Under the pieces are notes generated by a model, which saw only the letters and a program-made list of their open reading frames with translations, ran no database searches and had not been told where the DNA came from. The position numbers were made by a program, and so were the translations under genes. A stretch of DNA of 64,000 nucleotides from Litomosoides sigmodontis (taxonomy: Eukaryota > Nematoda > Chromadorea > Rhabditida > Onchocercidae). Shown piece after piece: positions 38,941 through 51,857 of this stretch. Each line of letters starts with the position of its first letter. The first letter of the stretch is position 1. The stretch lies in contig OY718805.1 in assembly GCA_963070105.1 (NCBI GenBank), positions 8,871,152-8,935,151 on the forward strand, given 5' to 3'.

Positions 38941-40286
38941 ATTATTGTTTGTTAGCAGTACGGTTAAACCCACTATCTCTCTTAGCATTTATGCGTTCGA
39001 TTTCCATGTAATAGGCGACAAAATCTGCTGCTTATTACTATTAAAAGCATCGTGTTGGAGTGGTGATTATATGAAATTATATGTGGTGCATGGAACTAAA
39101 AGAGATGTGTTCGCGGTAAAAAATGCTAATTGGTCAATGAGATTATTGATTTTTATGAATCAAAATTTTAAAGTTTTTCCCAAATGAGTGTATTTTTTGC
39201 ATGTTTTCAAAATTCATTAGTATTTTGAGTTGTAAGATGGGTATAAAGGGATTAAAAGGTGGAATTCGACTTGATGTTTATCAGTTTAAAATTTTTGGTG
39301 CTGAAATGCTTGGTATATCATGTGTTTTGAATTGATAGCCGCATTTACATTTTTTAATGCTATAAAGCGCATTTGCTTATTGTTGTGTTGTGTGATTTTT
39401 TTTTGAACTGATATCCAGTGATTTCCTTTTAGCGGCCGTATCGCTTGTTGATCAGTTTAGATATCATTATTCTGTCACATGGTTTTTACCTCTTTAAAAA
39501 AAAATTTTTGTTATCAATATGTAAATGGAAGGGAATACATCTTTGAAACAATCTGCAGCACTGTTCCAATTATAGAAAATGTGGCTTTATGAAAGAGATG
39601 TCGTAGTTACAGCGGTAGCAATCGTGTGAACTTTTTTTTTGCTGTTGTAACAATATTGTATCTTTTTAATCAGAAGTCATTTACTTTCAGAAAAGGTAAC
39701 ATTTGGAAGTTTCATAATATTGATTTGGAAGAAAATAGAATACTCATTACAGATATAAAAGGATCACTGTTGTTATATGCTATAGATATTTTTCTAATAT
39801 GAAAAATAATATGAAATTGGATGATAATACAGATGAATGGAAGATTTGATGGTTCTTTAAATTGGAATATATTTGCTTCTCAATTATTTTGATGATGAAA
39901 CCCTGAAATAGAACAAGAAATCCATTTGTGTGTATTATTTGCATATCAATAGCAACCGATGCAACAACTATACTGGAACTCTGAGAATTTACACCTCGGA
40001 TAGATTATACACTATGCTGAATCATGATTCAGTTAGTTAGGGTTAATCTGAGCAGTAAGTGTGGGTTGGTGAAAATCGTAAAGGAAACATAAGCGAAATA
40101 TAGTATTGTTTGTGCATTACAGCAAGTGCTTTCTAAATGGGACTATTTGCTTTGATCTAAAATGATGGAAATCATGAAATAGGTAGCGTAGAAAGGTTTC
40201 TTTGTTTTTTTTGTTTCTACTTCAATTAATTGATTAGAATTGCATATACTTCGTAAAATGAAATTCGTCGACTCGATGAGAGCAAC
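38941..40286. other. Intergenic gap between convergent TMEM201-type and metallothionein-like genes
   Basis: About 1.35 kb containing both 3' UTRs. An 80-codon frame at 38945-39187 starts just after the TMEM201 stop and shows no family features. Confidence 0.5.
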
Positions 40287-42383
40287 TCAATAACCTCCTT
40301 CGTTGCAACATTTATGCATTACAGTAGTATCGCCGTGACCTTTTTCGTGATGATTATCACCAGTACGGTGGCATGACTCTGCATCTGCAAAAATTTTAAC
40401 AAAATAGTATGGCGAGAATTCGTTGAATCCCTCTCTAGAGCGACGAGTTTCATTACTAGCATGTTTATTGTTGTATGCTTGAGAGAAAGGATGGGAAATC
40501 ACCTAAATCATATACGGTCAGGGTCAAAAGGTCAACAGCATCACCACCTGCTTACATAGAAATTATTCATGCTAAATGAGCAAAAAAAAAAACCCATCTT
40601 CAGCGATTACGATCATTGTTTGCTACCACCAGTGCTAAATTCGTGGATTGCTAAGAGGATTTTGATATGAAAATTTTTTTTTGTTGCTTTAAACTATCCA
40701 AAACACACCGCTTAACGTAAATTTGACACATTCATTGCTGGTAAGGCTCGTATGTGACGTAACGCAAGTGAAATGTTGTGAAACTAAGATTGCTACTGTG
40801 TAATAAATGCTCTTATACACTGCATGTGTACTACAGTATTTAAAAGCTTGTGAATATGTGGGTGTTTTTGCTCCGAACATGCACATTTCATCAATTATTT
40901 GACAAAATTTTAGAAGTATATTTAAAAATTTCCTTCAAAAAGAAAATTTTAACAAGTAAAAATTGGTAATACATTTTGGAGGATGTCGTATTTCACGAAA
41001 CATGCAAAAATTAACTAACTGCTTGCCACACTATAATTGTGGAAGTTGTGAAAATGAGAGAAAAAAAACTTACGTGTTGATTTCCCCTTTGTTTTATCGG
41101 GACACTCTTTACACGTACATTCCTTGCCTTCGCAACATCCTAAAATAAAGAAATAATTGGTGAGAAGTTTTTCAGGAAAAACTTTAGCTTTATTTTCAAA
41201 TAGCATAGTGCAAATAAATTTTCCACACGAATTGACTGCCCATTCTTTTTTTCTTTTTATTTCTCATAAATCATCCGGTATGAAATAAATTTTTCAACAA
41301 GTTCAAAATAAATTAATACTAAAATGAAAACACTCTACACTTTCTATTACAGTGAATCCTTTATGACTACATATTGTTGCATCGAGTGCTGTGGGAAATT
41401 GATGTATAAGTAAGTATTTGTTTTAAATTGATAATTACTACATCGATAAATTTTTTAGTGCAGCAAAGTGATGAGGAAATAATTTAAATGTAACAATTGT
41501 ATTTAGCAATATTTTCAATTATTTGTTTTGCTAATATTTCTGTGATATTTGTATTTTTGCTTTCTTCAATTCAAACATTTGCCTTTTGTTTTTTTTTTTT
41601 ACAAAAACTACAACGAACGATCATTTAGTTGTGCTGCAAAATATCAAATGAAAGTACGTCCCTTCATTTGCTGCTTAATTTTTTGCTTCATCCACTTGCA
41701 CATAAATATGCAAGCTGTGTGAGCTTAAAGAGCACAAAAGGTTAGATAAAGTAAAATGATCCGCTAAGATGACTGACCGACTGACCATCTGCGTGTAAAG
41801 GACAATTGGGGACAATTTTTGTTCCTCCAATTAACTGTTCCCAAGACGGTGGAGCACCATCATTACAGAAAGTGAACAGAGCATAAATTCAGTACTGAAT
41901 CTTCTACAGTCTGATTCGGTTAATTTTAAGTGTAATGCAAATGTTGAATGTAATTAATAAGAAAAAAAAAACGCTGCATTAATCATTCATCAATTAATGG
42001 AACAGAAGGCAAAACAAGCTAGAAGCAACGCAATATGATAGCACTAAATTAATCATTATTTTCTCACTTATATTTTGTTTAGGATTTTACTTATTTGCTG
42101 CATAAGTAAAATTTTCCAAATCAGTTTGTTGTATGCTTCAAAACACTCTCTGTTCCTGAACTGATCACTGATGCTAGCTAGCTACACTCCTATTTCTATT
42201 TTTAGTTTGCTGCATGAATAAAATCTGAGTGCAAAAACTTCGAAATACTAATGTGATATTCCTGATCCTGCACTGATCGATCAACGATACATCACATTGT
42301 GTTGAGAATTAAGAATTTCGATTGTTGTAAAAGTAGTAGCTAAGAGTGATGAAGAAATCCATACCACATTTGCATTTCGTCAT
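40287..42383 (-). CDS. Metallothionein-like Cys/His-rich small protein
   Basis: Probable metal-binding protein for Zn, Cd or Cu buffering. Three small exons join in phase: 42383-42365 (ATG, 6 codons + G, donor GTATGG), 41139-41074 (acceptor TTATTTTAG, donor GTAAGT), and 40384-40287 (acceptor TTTTTGCAG, stop TGA). The product is 60 aa with ten Cys at 4, 6, 8, 9, 14, 16, 19, 33, 54 and 55 and six His. It starts MTKCKCGCCEGKECTCKEC and ends HKCCNEGGY. CxC and CC motifs with no aromatic residue except the last Tyr are typical of metallothioneins. It is about the size of C. elegans MTL-1/2 (roughly 60-75 aa), although the Cys spacing in the second half is sparser and His-rich. The exon joins are inferred, but the two C-rich halves meet in frame across a 1.2 kb intron, which is unlikely by chance. 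Confidence 0.75.
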
Positions 42384-42452
42384 ATTTGTTGATGATAACG
42401 CGCGATCGCAATTCAGCTTCACAACACAATCAGTAAGGCTAAAAGTGGAAAT

Positions 42453-42483
<31 letters not shown>

Positions 42484-43286
42484 GAAGAGAAAGAGTAGCA
42501 AAGTTCGCAAACAGAGAGAAGATGGAAAGCACGGTTAACCATCTCGTTATTAATAGTTACCTACCTCTCCTTTTGCAAAAATAATTGTTATCAGGAAGCG
42601 ACTGTCATTTATATGTAGGAAGAGAGAGAATTTTTGTTGTCAACAAACTCTCTCTCTCTTCCACTCTCTCTTCCTCTCTCTATCTCTCACTACTTATAAT
42701 CATTAATTTTTCTCCTACCCTTTTAATCTATTCAAATGCTATCAAACAATTTTTATCAAAAATTTGAAAAAAAAAAAGCAGGAAAGAACGAAAGAAAATG
42801 ATTCGGTACTGTAGGAATAGAGCAGAAAATTGGCGACATCAAAATGCCTTCCAATCAACTGAATTCAAATTAATTTCAAGTTTGAAAAGTATCGTTCATT
42901 TCAGTACGATGACGGAATGATATTATTATTATTCATTGAATTCTTCTTTCTTCTTTTTTCCATTTCACTTCATTTGAGTTGATGAAAAAAAAAAAGAGAA
43001 TAAAAAATAAAAAGGATGGAAATGATGAAAGTGTGTGGAAAATGAATAGCAAAAAAAATCAATAGAGAAATAATAAATTGCATCGGATAGCAACAATGAT
43101 TTACATGTTTTTTTTTTCACCCACACATACATTTTTAAATTAAATTTTAATTTGGTTCTTGTAGTTGACCAAATGTGAGCGATTTCATGGCAACAACAAT
43201 TTATGTAAATTTGTCGTAAAAAGAAAAAACTATGATCGCAAGAGAGATGAAATAAGTGTGTTGCTGCTGTTGCTGCTATAAATTAG

Positions 43287-43367
43287 GTATGGAAGAAAAT
43301 TCCAGAGTGTTGTTGGCTAGTGGAAACTTCTGGAGGTCCAGGAATATTTTTCATCGTCAACGTCCCT
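43287..43367 (+). CDS. Candidate isolated first exon, unknown gene
   Basis: An acceptor-like TATAAATTAG precedes GT-ATG; the ATG at 43289 opens 26 codons (MEENSRVLLASGNFWRSRN...) up to a GTAAGC donor. The same bases on the minus strand read as an acceptor (GGCTTACAG). I could not find the next exon, so it may be chance. Confidence 0.2.
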
Positions 43368-44479
43368 GTAAGCCTAAAGGGAGAGCGTGGAAGAATTAGG
43401 TTAGGATAAGGCATCCAAGAATATTGCTAATTTTTTTTTAATTTTTTCTTTCAACTCTCTTCATTTTTACGTAAAGTTCGTTAACCGCAGACAGTATATC
43501 TTTATTTTATCAACTTTTGACGTATTTCCATCAGTGAATCATTTTTGCTGCTCACTTTTAGATTTGAGCTATCATACTTGTTGTATTGTTATATTCGTAG
43601 ATAATTTGAAATTTTTTTTTTTAAAAAATGAATTGTGCTCTAATATAAATTACAAATTGTCTTGTTGAAGAAATATTTTGCTGTATGAAAAGGAATATTG
43701 TAAGGATGAAAATACAGTATGGAATTATTCTGGATCTCAAAACAATGATCGTATAGTTTTTTTTTTATTTTCAATTCATTGATAATATTTATTTGTTTTT
43801 TCTTCCTCTCCTTCTTTTTTTCTTTTTTTCTTTCTTTCTTTTTTTCTTCTACACTGTTTACCAGTGAAAATAAAATATTGAAATTTCGTTCATTTAGTTA
43901 TTTTTTCGAAATTATGAAATTTCAATATTTTCATTTTTATGAAAGTGCGAAAATAATTCAGTAGCGAATCAATTGGTATATTCGTGGCATTTTTTTATTG
44001 GTAGCAAAAATGAAATGATTCAAATGACTGGAACGATTTGATGTGAGAAATGTGAAATTGCATTTGAGTCAAAAATTGCTATCCACAAAATTTTTGCATG
44101 GTGGGGAGTTTTTGTTGTTGGAAGAATTATTTTTAGTTGTAAAAAATTGCATGAGAAATAATTTTGATTGTTTTACCTTGAATGAATGAAATGATAAGAA
44201 ATAGCGCACACAAATGAAGAGAAAAATTATAGAAGTAAAAAATGCGAATAAAATACATTTTTCTTCATAAGTAAATATCACGCAAGTGTAAGTAACTAAC
44301 TAACGTTTTTCCGTCTAATTTTTTCACGTTTAAAATAACTGAGATAACAGTGTTGATAAGAACTAAAACCAATGAGTGATAACTGAGTAGTTCGTCTGAT
44401 CCAACTACTGATAAATGAACGAAATGGCAGTGCAGCATCTCATCACATATTTCAAAGCGATCAAATCAGTTGTGGCCTT

Positions 44480-44522
44480 TGATGATGATGATGATGATGA
44501 TGGCGGTGGTGGTGGTGGTGGT
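44480..44522. repeat. (GAT)n-(GGT)n compound microsatellite
   Basis: About seven GAT units followed by about six GGT units. Confidence 0.9.
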
Positions 44523-44550
44523 GTGATCTTTTTGTTTGGTTGACATATAT

Positions 44551-44582
44551 GATCACTGATCACTGATCACTGATCACTGATA
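44551..44582. repeat. Tandem 7-bp repeat GATCACT
   Basis: About 4.5 perfect copies of GATCACT. Each junction forms the palindrome TGATCA. Confidence 0.9.
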
Positions 44583-47500
44583 ATAGGGCATATCAAATTT
44601 TTATTATTCATCATCAATGGTATTATCAGTGCTTTGATTGAAACGACTCATCCAACGAAATGAAAAAAAAAAAATGTATGATTGCTCGAATGAAATCTAT
44701 GATTGCTCGCTCGCTGTACCACTCGCGCCATTTCAAACAGCAAGTTCGACAACAAGCATTAAATATAGCAAAAAGATTATCAGAGAAGGGAAAAGCAACG
44801 AATGATAGCAAAAATTATCAGCTAAAACTCGTGTAACGCAGCATTTTAGGAAAAGTTGAATTTTCAATTTTAATAAAATTGACATTTGTTAACCGTAAAT
44901 TTATCACTCTTATCTTCTGTGGACGAAAGACTGAATGTTGCACAATGTGATACTGCCATTTATCAATTTTACATAGTTATAGATGATGATGATAATGATG
45001 ACGATGTTGACTGTAATGTAATAATTAAATTTAATTGCGCTAACTGTAAAAATACTTAGTTTTAGTTTTTTTTTTTTGAAATTTGTTAATGTGTGCTCTC
45101 TCTCTCTCTCTCTCTTTCATTCGTTTGGGTCAGTAAAACAGGTTAGTCTTAAATTGATTGACAAATTGATATAACAATTCTCACCTAATAGTTAATAGTA
45201 ACAATTGTTACTACAAAATTTCGTATGTGTAAAATACATCATCACGATGCAATTCTTTTTACTTTCATCTCAGAAGTAACGATGTTTTATTCGGTGGAAG
45301 TGGAAGCGTTGGAAAAAATCGAAAGTAACAAAAAAATTTTTTACAATCAAATTTTTGAAAGCTATAAAAAACAAAATAAAATTCTCTCGTGCGCCTATTA
45401 GTTAGTTCTTCGTGCTAAAATTTAATAAAATTTTTTAAAAAAAAAATCATGATTTTCAGCAATTATCACAAGCGCAATAAGAAGTATTCAATTTAAAAAA
45501 AAAAAAACCTGAACATTTTGCTACTTGATAATTTTTGCAAAAAAAAAAATTCAAATCAATCAGTGTCATTCAATTTATAACTGCTACATAACGAAGAATT
45601 TTTATACATCTTACTTTTTCATAAAATCATATATTTACATGAATTTATTGAAATATTAGAAAAAAAAACACTTCCAAAATTTTAAGCATTGCTTCGGTAC
45701 CAACTTCTTTTTTTTTTTAAAAAAAAATACAAAATCTGGAAAGGGGAAGGAAGAGAGGGAGGGCGGAGGGTTGCTATATTATTTAAACAGGTGTAATTTC
45801 TGCTGCTGTAAAATTTCTCGCGGAGAAGAATCAAGTTGTTATAGCATAGTCAGCTTAGAATAATCATTTCTTGAAATAAAAAAAAAAAATGATGGCATAG
45901 CAATTTATAGAAATAACAAAATGATAGAACAAAAATTTAATTGAAAAAAAAAATTTTCCGTTTTTTTTTCTTTTTGCGAAATAAAATAACAGAGTGATAT
46001 CATTGAAGGAATTAAAGTGGAATTTGACGCACATAACAATATCCATTGTTATCGTTGGATGAAAATTGCACACAGAAATCGATCGTTCAACTTGCCGACA
46101 ACAGTTACCGCCTTACAACGATTTATCAACTACTTTTTAAATTATCATTTGAATCATTCGTGAGGTGATATGATAAGATTGATAAATTTATTAGCTTTGT
46201 TTAATTTAATTTTGCATTAAAATTGAAAATTCCTTTCGTTAAAATCATTTACTTACAACACTTATGCAAATTACCACATTGTCGTTTTTTTTAATGTAAA
46301 TAAAATAGAATTTTTCTCTTTTTTTTTCGGTTTATTTTTGCAAATAATTCCTTCAGGTTTAATTTTATAATTTTTATGCTTGCAAATGTTGTTTACGATA
46401 AGTGTACGAAGATTACGTGCGTCGCGTCGCGTCGCATCGCATAAGGAAAGATTTATCAAATGATTTTCTTTTCTTTTTTTTTTTGCACGTTCACTTTAAG
46501 TACAATGTACTAAGGGTTGTACTGGATGAAGTGACGAAGTAGATTTCAGTAGGATTTCAGTTTTACGGCACTGATAACAGTTTACGTGAGATGATGACGA
46601 TGCTTAGTTTAAGCTAAGTGTTGCAGAATGTTGTTGGAAATTGTGTCGTTGATTTGATATAATTGGACAATAATAGATATCTTTTTTTCTTTTCCTTTTT
46701 GCAACATTTGAAAAGGGCAGATAGAGTAGAGAAGGTGTGAGGAAATTTTTAATATTTCATTTATTTAATTTTTACAAATTTTTTTTTTTGCTAATTTTAC
46801 AACATTTGAAGCTTGCAGGAGTGGGGATGAAAAATTTTTTTTTGGAATATTTCATTTACTTAATTGTAAACATCTTTATTAAATTATTATAAACAAGAAA
46901 AAAAAACGTTTATTAAATTGCAAAGAAAAAACTGTTTTTGTTTGAGCAATATAATAAAATAAAAGGGTATTTTGATGGATGGTACTTGAAATTTTTTTTC
47001 GTTTTATCAAAAATTGCGTCATTTCCTTAATAACATTAATTGCTTCATTAATCTTGCTTGTTTATAATTGCAATGAAATTACATAATAGCTACTGCTAGC
47101 TATACGACAATTTATGAAAACAATATTTTAAGAAAACATCAAAATATCAAAACTTTGAGGAATTCTATCTTTTTTTTCTTCTAAAAAACATTAATTTCTA
47201 TGAAATTTATCGAAATCTTTCAATTTTGAAGTTATTTACTTTTTAAATTTGAAGGAAAAAAAAAGCGGAACTAAAATGTGTTTGGGAAAGCTTATACTTT
47301 CCCAGTTAGTGTTGTTTTTGAAAATCTTAAAAATATGAAAAATAAAATCTTTTTCATAATTAGAAAAATTTATCTAATTTCAATTTAGGAGTGAGCTGTT
47401 TGGATAATTATTCATTTTAAAGCGTAGCTAATGTATCCTCCATTTTTCAATTTTTAAAATTCGTAAGAGTACAGTAGCAGTAGTAGCAGTCATTAAATTG

Positions 47501-50500
47501 TACAAACGTTGCATATGCAGCATTAATTAGGAAGCTATCGCAGGAATGCTCCTATTTATGCTAAACTAAAATATTCTTGAAAAGATACACTTTTGATTTT
47601 GCTAAATTGACAAGTTAACATAGTTTAAGAGTTGAACGTTTCATTTTGTTCGATTTTAATACAAAATAAAGTTTAAAAATTGAAAAAAAAAAGAAATTTA
47701 ACACTTCATCATCACTGTGATGCAAAATATTGAAAAAAAAAACATAGCTCCGACGCATATAATACATCCAACAACGTGTATGCATTTGCAATTTTTTTCG
47801 CCCATCACAAAGCCAATTTTATTCCATTTTATTCGATTATCAAACTGACAATAAATTAGACCACTCGATTTCAGGCTAGCTTTCTCTTGTTCAATATAAA
47901 TTTATCAGTCTTGAAAGGGGATTAACTGAGAATAGATCAATCAGTCTTGGAAATTTTTTGCAAACCAAAAATCTGGAATTGATCAGGATAATTTAAAACT
48001 TGAGCTAATTAGTGAGTTTTTTTGTGATGAATTTTGATAGTGCAAGAAATACCTTGAATATTTGAACTAGCATATTTTACAAACGACAAATGTTCAGTGT
48101 TATTTGTTTGTAGAAAATTAAACTTTTATTGCATGTGAGTTGCTATTTCATAAGTTACTCGTTCATGTTGAAGGGTGATGAGTAATTAATTAATTAATTG
48201 ATCAGGGAATTTTGATAATTCTAGGGAGTAACTTTTCAAAGTTTTCACTTACGAAAAGAAGAGGTAAGTGATATGAAGAGTTCACTTTGTTTCACTACCT
48301 TTTTATTTAACCGCCTCAAAGATTGAAAAGGTAAGACGAACACTGGTGCAATCAAATACCAATTATTACTGTATAATAATTACTCCAACTTCTTCCTCTT
48401 TCTCCTTCGCTTTCTCTGCATGGATGGCTTGAAGATCCGGGGGAGAGAAGGAGAGAGGAAGGAAGAGAAAGGAAGAAAAATTTTAGAAAATAAATGTTCT
48501 TAAAATTGCAACACACAATTCTTCCGATTTTAGCGAGAACGAAGAAGTTTCGCATGAATTATTAAAAATTATTTGAAAAATTAAGCTGTTGGATCAAAAT
48601 TTTTTAACTTCTGTATTAAAATTTTGCCATTACTCCACGAAAAAAATACTAAAATCAAAATGTTTGTGCAAAATTTAACAATTGTATCCGAAAGCTTGCA
48701 ATTAATAATTTAATTAAAACTAAGCAAACTTCACTAGCTATCATCGATTATTCACTAAAAATTTTAGGACAAATTAGAAATAGCATTTTATAGAACTGTT
48801 GGGAGTATGCGAACCGATTTTCAGTGATGAAGTATTACGTAAACCATTTCACAAAATTCATTTCATTTAGCAAAGGAAAGAAAATTCATCAGAGGGAAAG
48901 AGAGGGAAAAATAGCGACCCTTAATCAATCCACATTGCATATCACCAACAATACGCTTATCTCAGGTAAACGGAAGTGACCTTTGGATTAGTTTCCGTGA
49001 AAATGACGTAAGAGAGAGAGAGAGAGAGAGAAAGATAGGAACAGCTGGATGTTGTTATATAGCAAATGTTTTTTATATATCAAATGTTTTTACATTCAAT
49101 ACTCTGGTAATTGCCAAAATTCTTTTTGACCATCTGTATAACGAATTACGAATGGAGCATTTCAATTTTTCAAATAGTATTATCATGACAGGCAATTCTC
49201 TTCATTTCTCTTCTCCTCTCTCTACCACCCTCTCCTCAACCTTGCTTTTTTAGCTTACTTTGAAAACTCTATATTTTATTATTACTATTTTTTGTTTCGT
49301 AACAAAACTCTTAGGAGTTTCGAATTGTTAAACTTACCTTCCAATCACACAAATTCTCTCATAAAATTTCACTAACTTTACAATTTCCCATCGATATTTT
49401 AATTTTGAACAACAAGAAAAGGAAAGTATGATTTTGAGCTCGAATTTTTTTTTGCCTAAATTACATCGGCTCGGTTTCTCTGCTATTTGGAAAGTTGCAG
49501 AAGAAGCATTGTTGCGTGCTAACTTTACAGTTTAGCTGTTAACGGTTAGCATAAGTAACTCGTTTCGTTGCATTTAAACTGACAAATAAGCTTGTGTGTT
49601 AGCCAAAGATAGCGCTGCTTGCATCATTTATAGTCTGCGAAGTTGGCGGAAAAGATTGATAGCAAAGCCTTTCATAGCTTTAGGCTTTTAAGGGAGACGA
49701 AATGGATTAGAACGAAAATAAAAAAAAAAAAACAAAAAAAAAAGATGAAAATGTGCGGTGGAATTTATCTTCTAGCAATAATTATTATTTCATTATTGCT
49801 ATTGTATATTTGTTAGCTATTATTTAGCATTGTTTACTACTACTACTGCTCAATTAATTGCTATTACTGTTTAGTAATTATTACTGACAGGATAAGAGGG
49901 ATGATGAAATGATGAAAGTGTTTCGCCTTTTTCACTTATCAAATTTTAATTTTAGTAGTTATCCGTTTGCATACGCAAAATAGCTGCAATGTTGAGCGAT
50001 ATAATAATAATACTTTCCAAAAAAAAAAAGAAAAAAACCAATTAATAATTTAATGAAATTTCAACCTTCACAAGAACACCACCACCATACTTTTGACATT
50101 CCTGATCAATGTCAGCTCTTCTCATTTCCTTTCCGGCGTCGTAATAAGCAATTTACATTTGATAATCTTTACTCCACCGCCGCTCTATTCTTTTCAACTG
50201 TTTCACTTTGTAGACAATGACGATGACCTTTCGCTTCTCGTTGAGTTCGTTTGCATGATCGATGAAATAGCACGCATACATTTATTGCAATTAATTGATG
50301 AAGTGAATGTAGTAAAATGATATCATTTTGCAAAAACCTGAAATTAGCCAAAAATTGATGGATGAAAGTCAAGCACAATTACAAATGCAATAATCATAGC
50401 TTGTTGTACCCGCAAAGCTAACACTAAAGTTTCAATGAAAGAAAGGGCTGAAATTCAGCATAAGCGCTACTAACTACATGCAATACTTTGGAAAGTGGAC

Positions 50501-51139
50501 ATTTCGGCGTGTGTGAATGAATGAATTTTTGAAAGTTTTGAAATGGATTTTTTCATAAAAAGTGAATAGCAATTTCAAAGTGCGTAGGAAGTGAGGAGTA
50601 AGGAGAGAGAGTAGCAGTACTTCATAGATTGTAAAAAGTGTAAGTGTTTGAATTAGCAGTTTTTTTTTTTGCTTGATATTAAGCCTTTACGTATCAATCA
50701 CATCATTTCTTGCAAAAAAAAAAAAAGGAGAAATGTTGAAAGAGTTTAAGAGAGAATTGCTATATTCACTTTATGAAATGCGCGGAAATGGATTTGCATA
50801 TTCATACGTCATTCTCATCCATCCATTTTATTCTTTCCAAATGAAAAAAAAAAAGCTAAAAGCTGAAAATAAATAGTTCAACTGCAATGAAAACATAACA
50901 ATGTTTGCAGTAATAGTAGCTAGCTAGCTAAGCTATTCAGGTGAAAAGCAATTATTAAATTTCAACGGTCTCCTCTTCATCCTTCTTCTCCTTTTTTTTT
51001 TCTGTTGTTTTTCCACCTTTTGTCGGTGCATCCCTCTATGGTTACTGCTTTATGACAATGTCGTACCTCAAACTACACACCTGCAAAATTCGTTATAAAC
51101 CTAATTTTAAGGAGGAGCGGAAGGAGGAAGAGGAGGATG

Positions 51140-51323
51140 GACTTCAGTGATGGGCCGCCCATTGCTGCATCTATTTGAGGTGTATTTCCCAGTCGTACAT
51201 CAATCGGCGGGCACCTCTTCTGTTAGGGGTGACGTGACGGAAGAGGGGGTTTGGCCGACTTGTCGAAAGCCCAGTCTTCCTAATTTGCAATCTGTCGTTC
51301 GGTGCCATTTAGGAGGAAGAAAG
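51140..51323 (+). promoter_or_regulatory. GC-rich island upstream of the insulin-like gene
   Basis: About 180 bp clearly richer in G+C than the surroundings, with several CG dinucleotides, 530-700 bp before the insulin start codon. It ends at GAAAG|GTATAC, a reasonable donor, so it might be a 5' UTR exon, a promoter-proximal element or a structured RNA. I do not recognise a tRNA or snRNA in it. Confidence 0.35.
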
Positions 51324-51410
51324 GTATACGCTTTATAGCAAACAGGTAGCAACCCATCTTATATTCAAAAATACCTCTTTAGATATTGCACATTTTTTTC
51401 CCCTCTCTTC

Positions 51411-51509
51411 CACCACCACCACCACCACCACCACCATCATCATCACCATCATCATCATCATCATCATCATCATCGTCATCATCATCGTCATCATCGTCAT
51501 CCCAACCAG
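51411..51509. repeat. (CCA)n-(CAT)n compound microsatellite
   Basis: About nine CCA units followed by about 20 CAT/CGT units. Confidence 0.9.
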
Positions 51510-51857
51510 GCGCATTCATATTCATCACAAAACGAGTAGTGCGTAATTTACTTACTACCTACCTGTTCGCTGCACGGAACTTATTTTGCTAAACTTCTTC
51601 CACCTTTCTAATCACTTCCTGCACGTGAACTTTATCAACTATCATCAGCAATTGGAAATTGTAAGAGAGAAAAAAAAAAGGAAAAAAGAAGAAAGAAAAA
51701 AGGAAAAAGAAATAAGCGAGCACCGACATCGATCTGTGAAATCTTCTCGACGCTAGAAATATATCAAATTTCCTCTTTTATTTTTTTTTTGTTTTAAATT
51801 ATCAATAAAAATTTTGGTAAATTTGGTGGTGTGGTACGATTTGGAAATAATAAATCG

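Larger units (their letters stand above)
43368..51139. other. Gene-poor AT-rich region
   Basis: About 7.8 kb of AT-rich DNA with many poly-A and poly-T tracts and short microsatellites. I saw no exons that join to anything. Open frames here are short and of biased composition. Confidence 0.5.

Noticed and set aside
40689..40886. 65-codon reverse frame MCMFGAKTPTYS...
   Set aside because: It lies in an intron of the metallothionein-like gene, has no family features and no matching splice signals.
45285..45404. 39-codon frame after a TTTCATCTCAG acceptor
   Set aside because: Short, Lys-rich, no partner exon and no recognised family.
49746..49817. 23-codon hydrophobic peptide frame
   Set aside because: Too short, ends in a stop without a usable donor; probably chance in AT-rich DNA.
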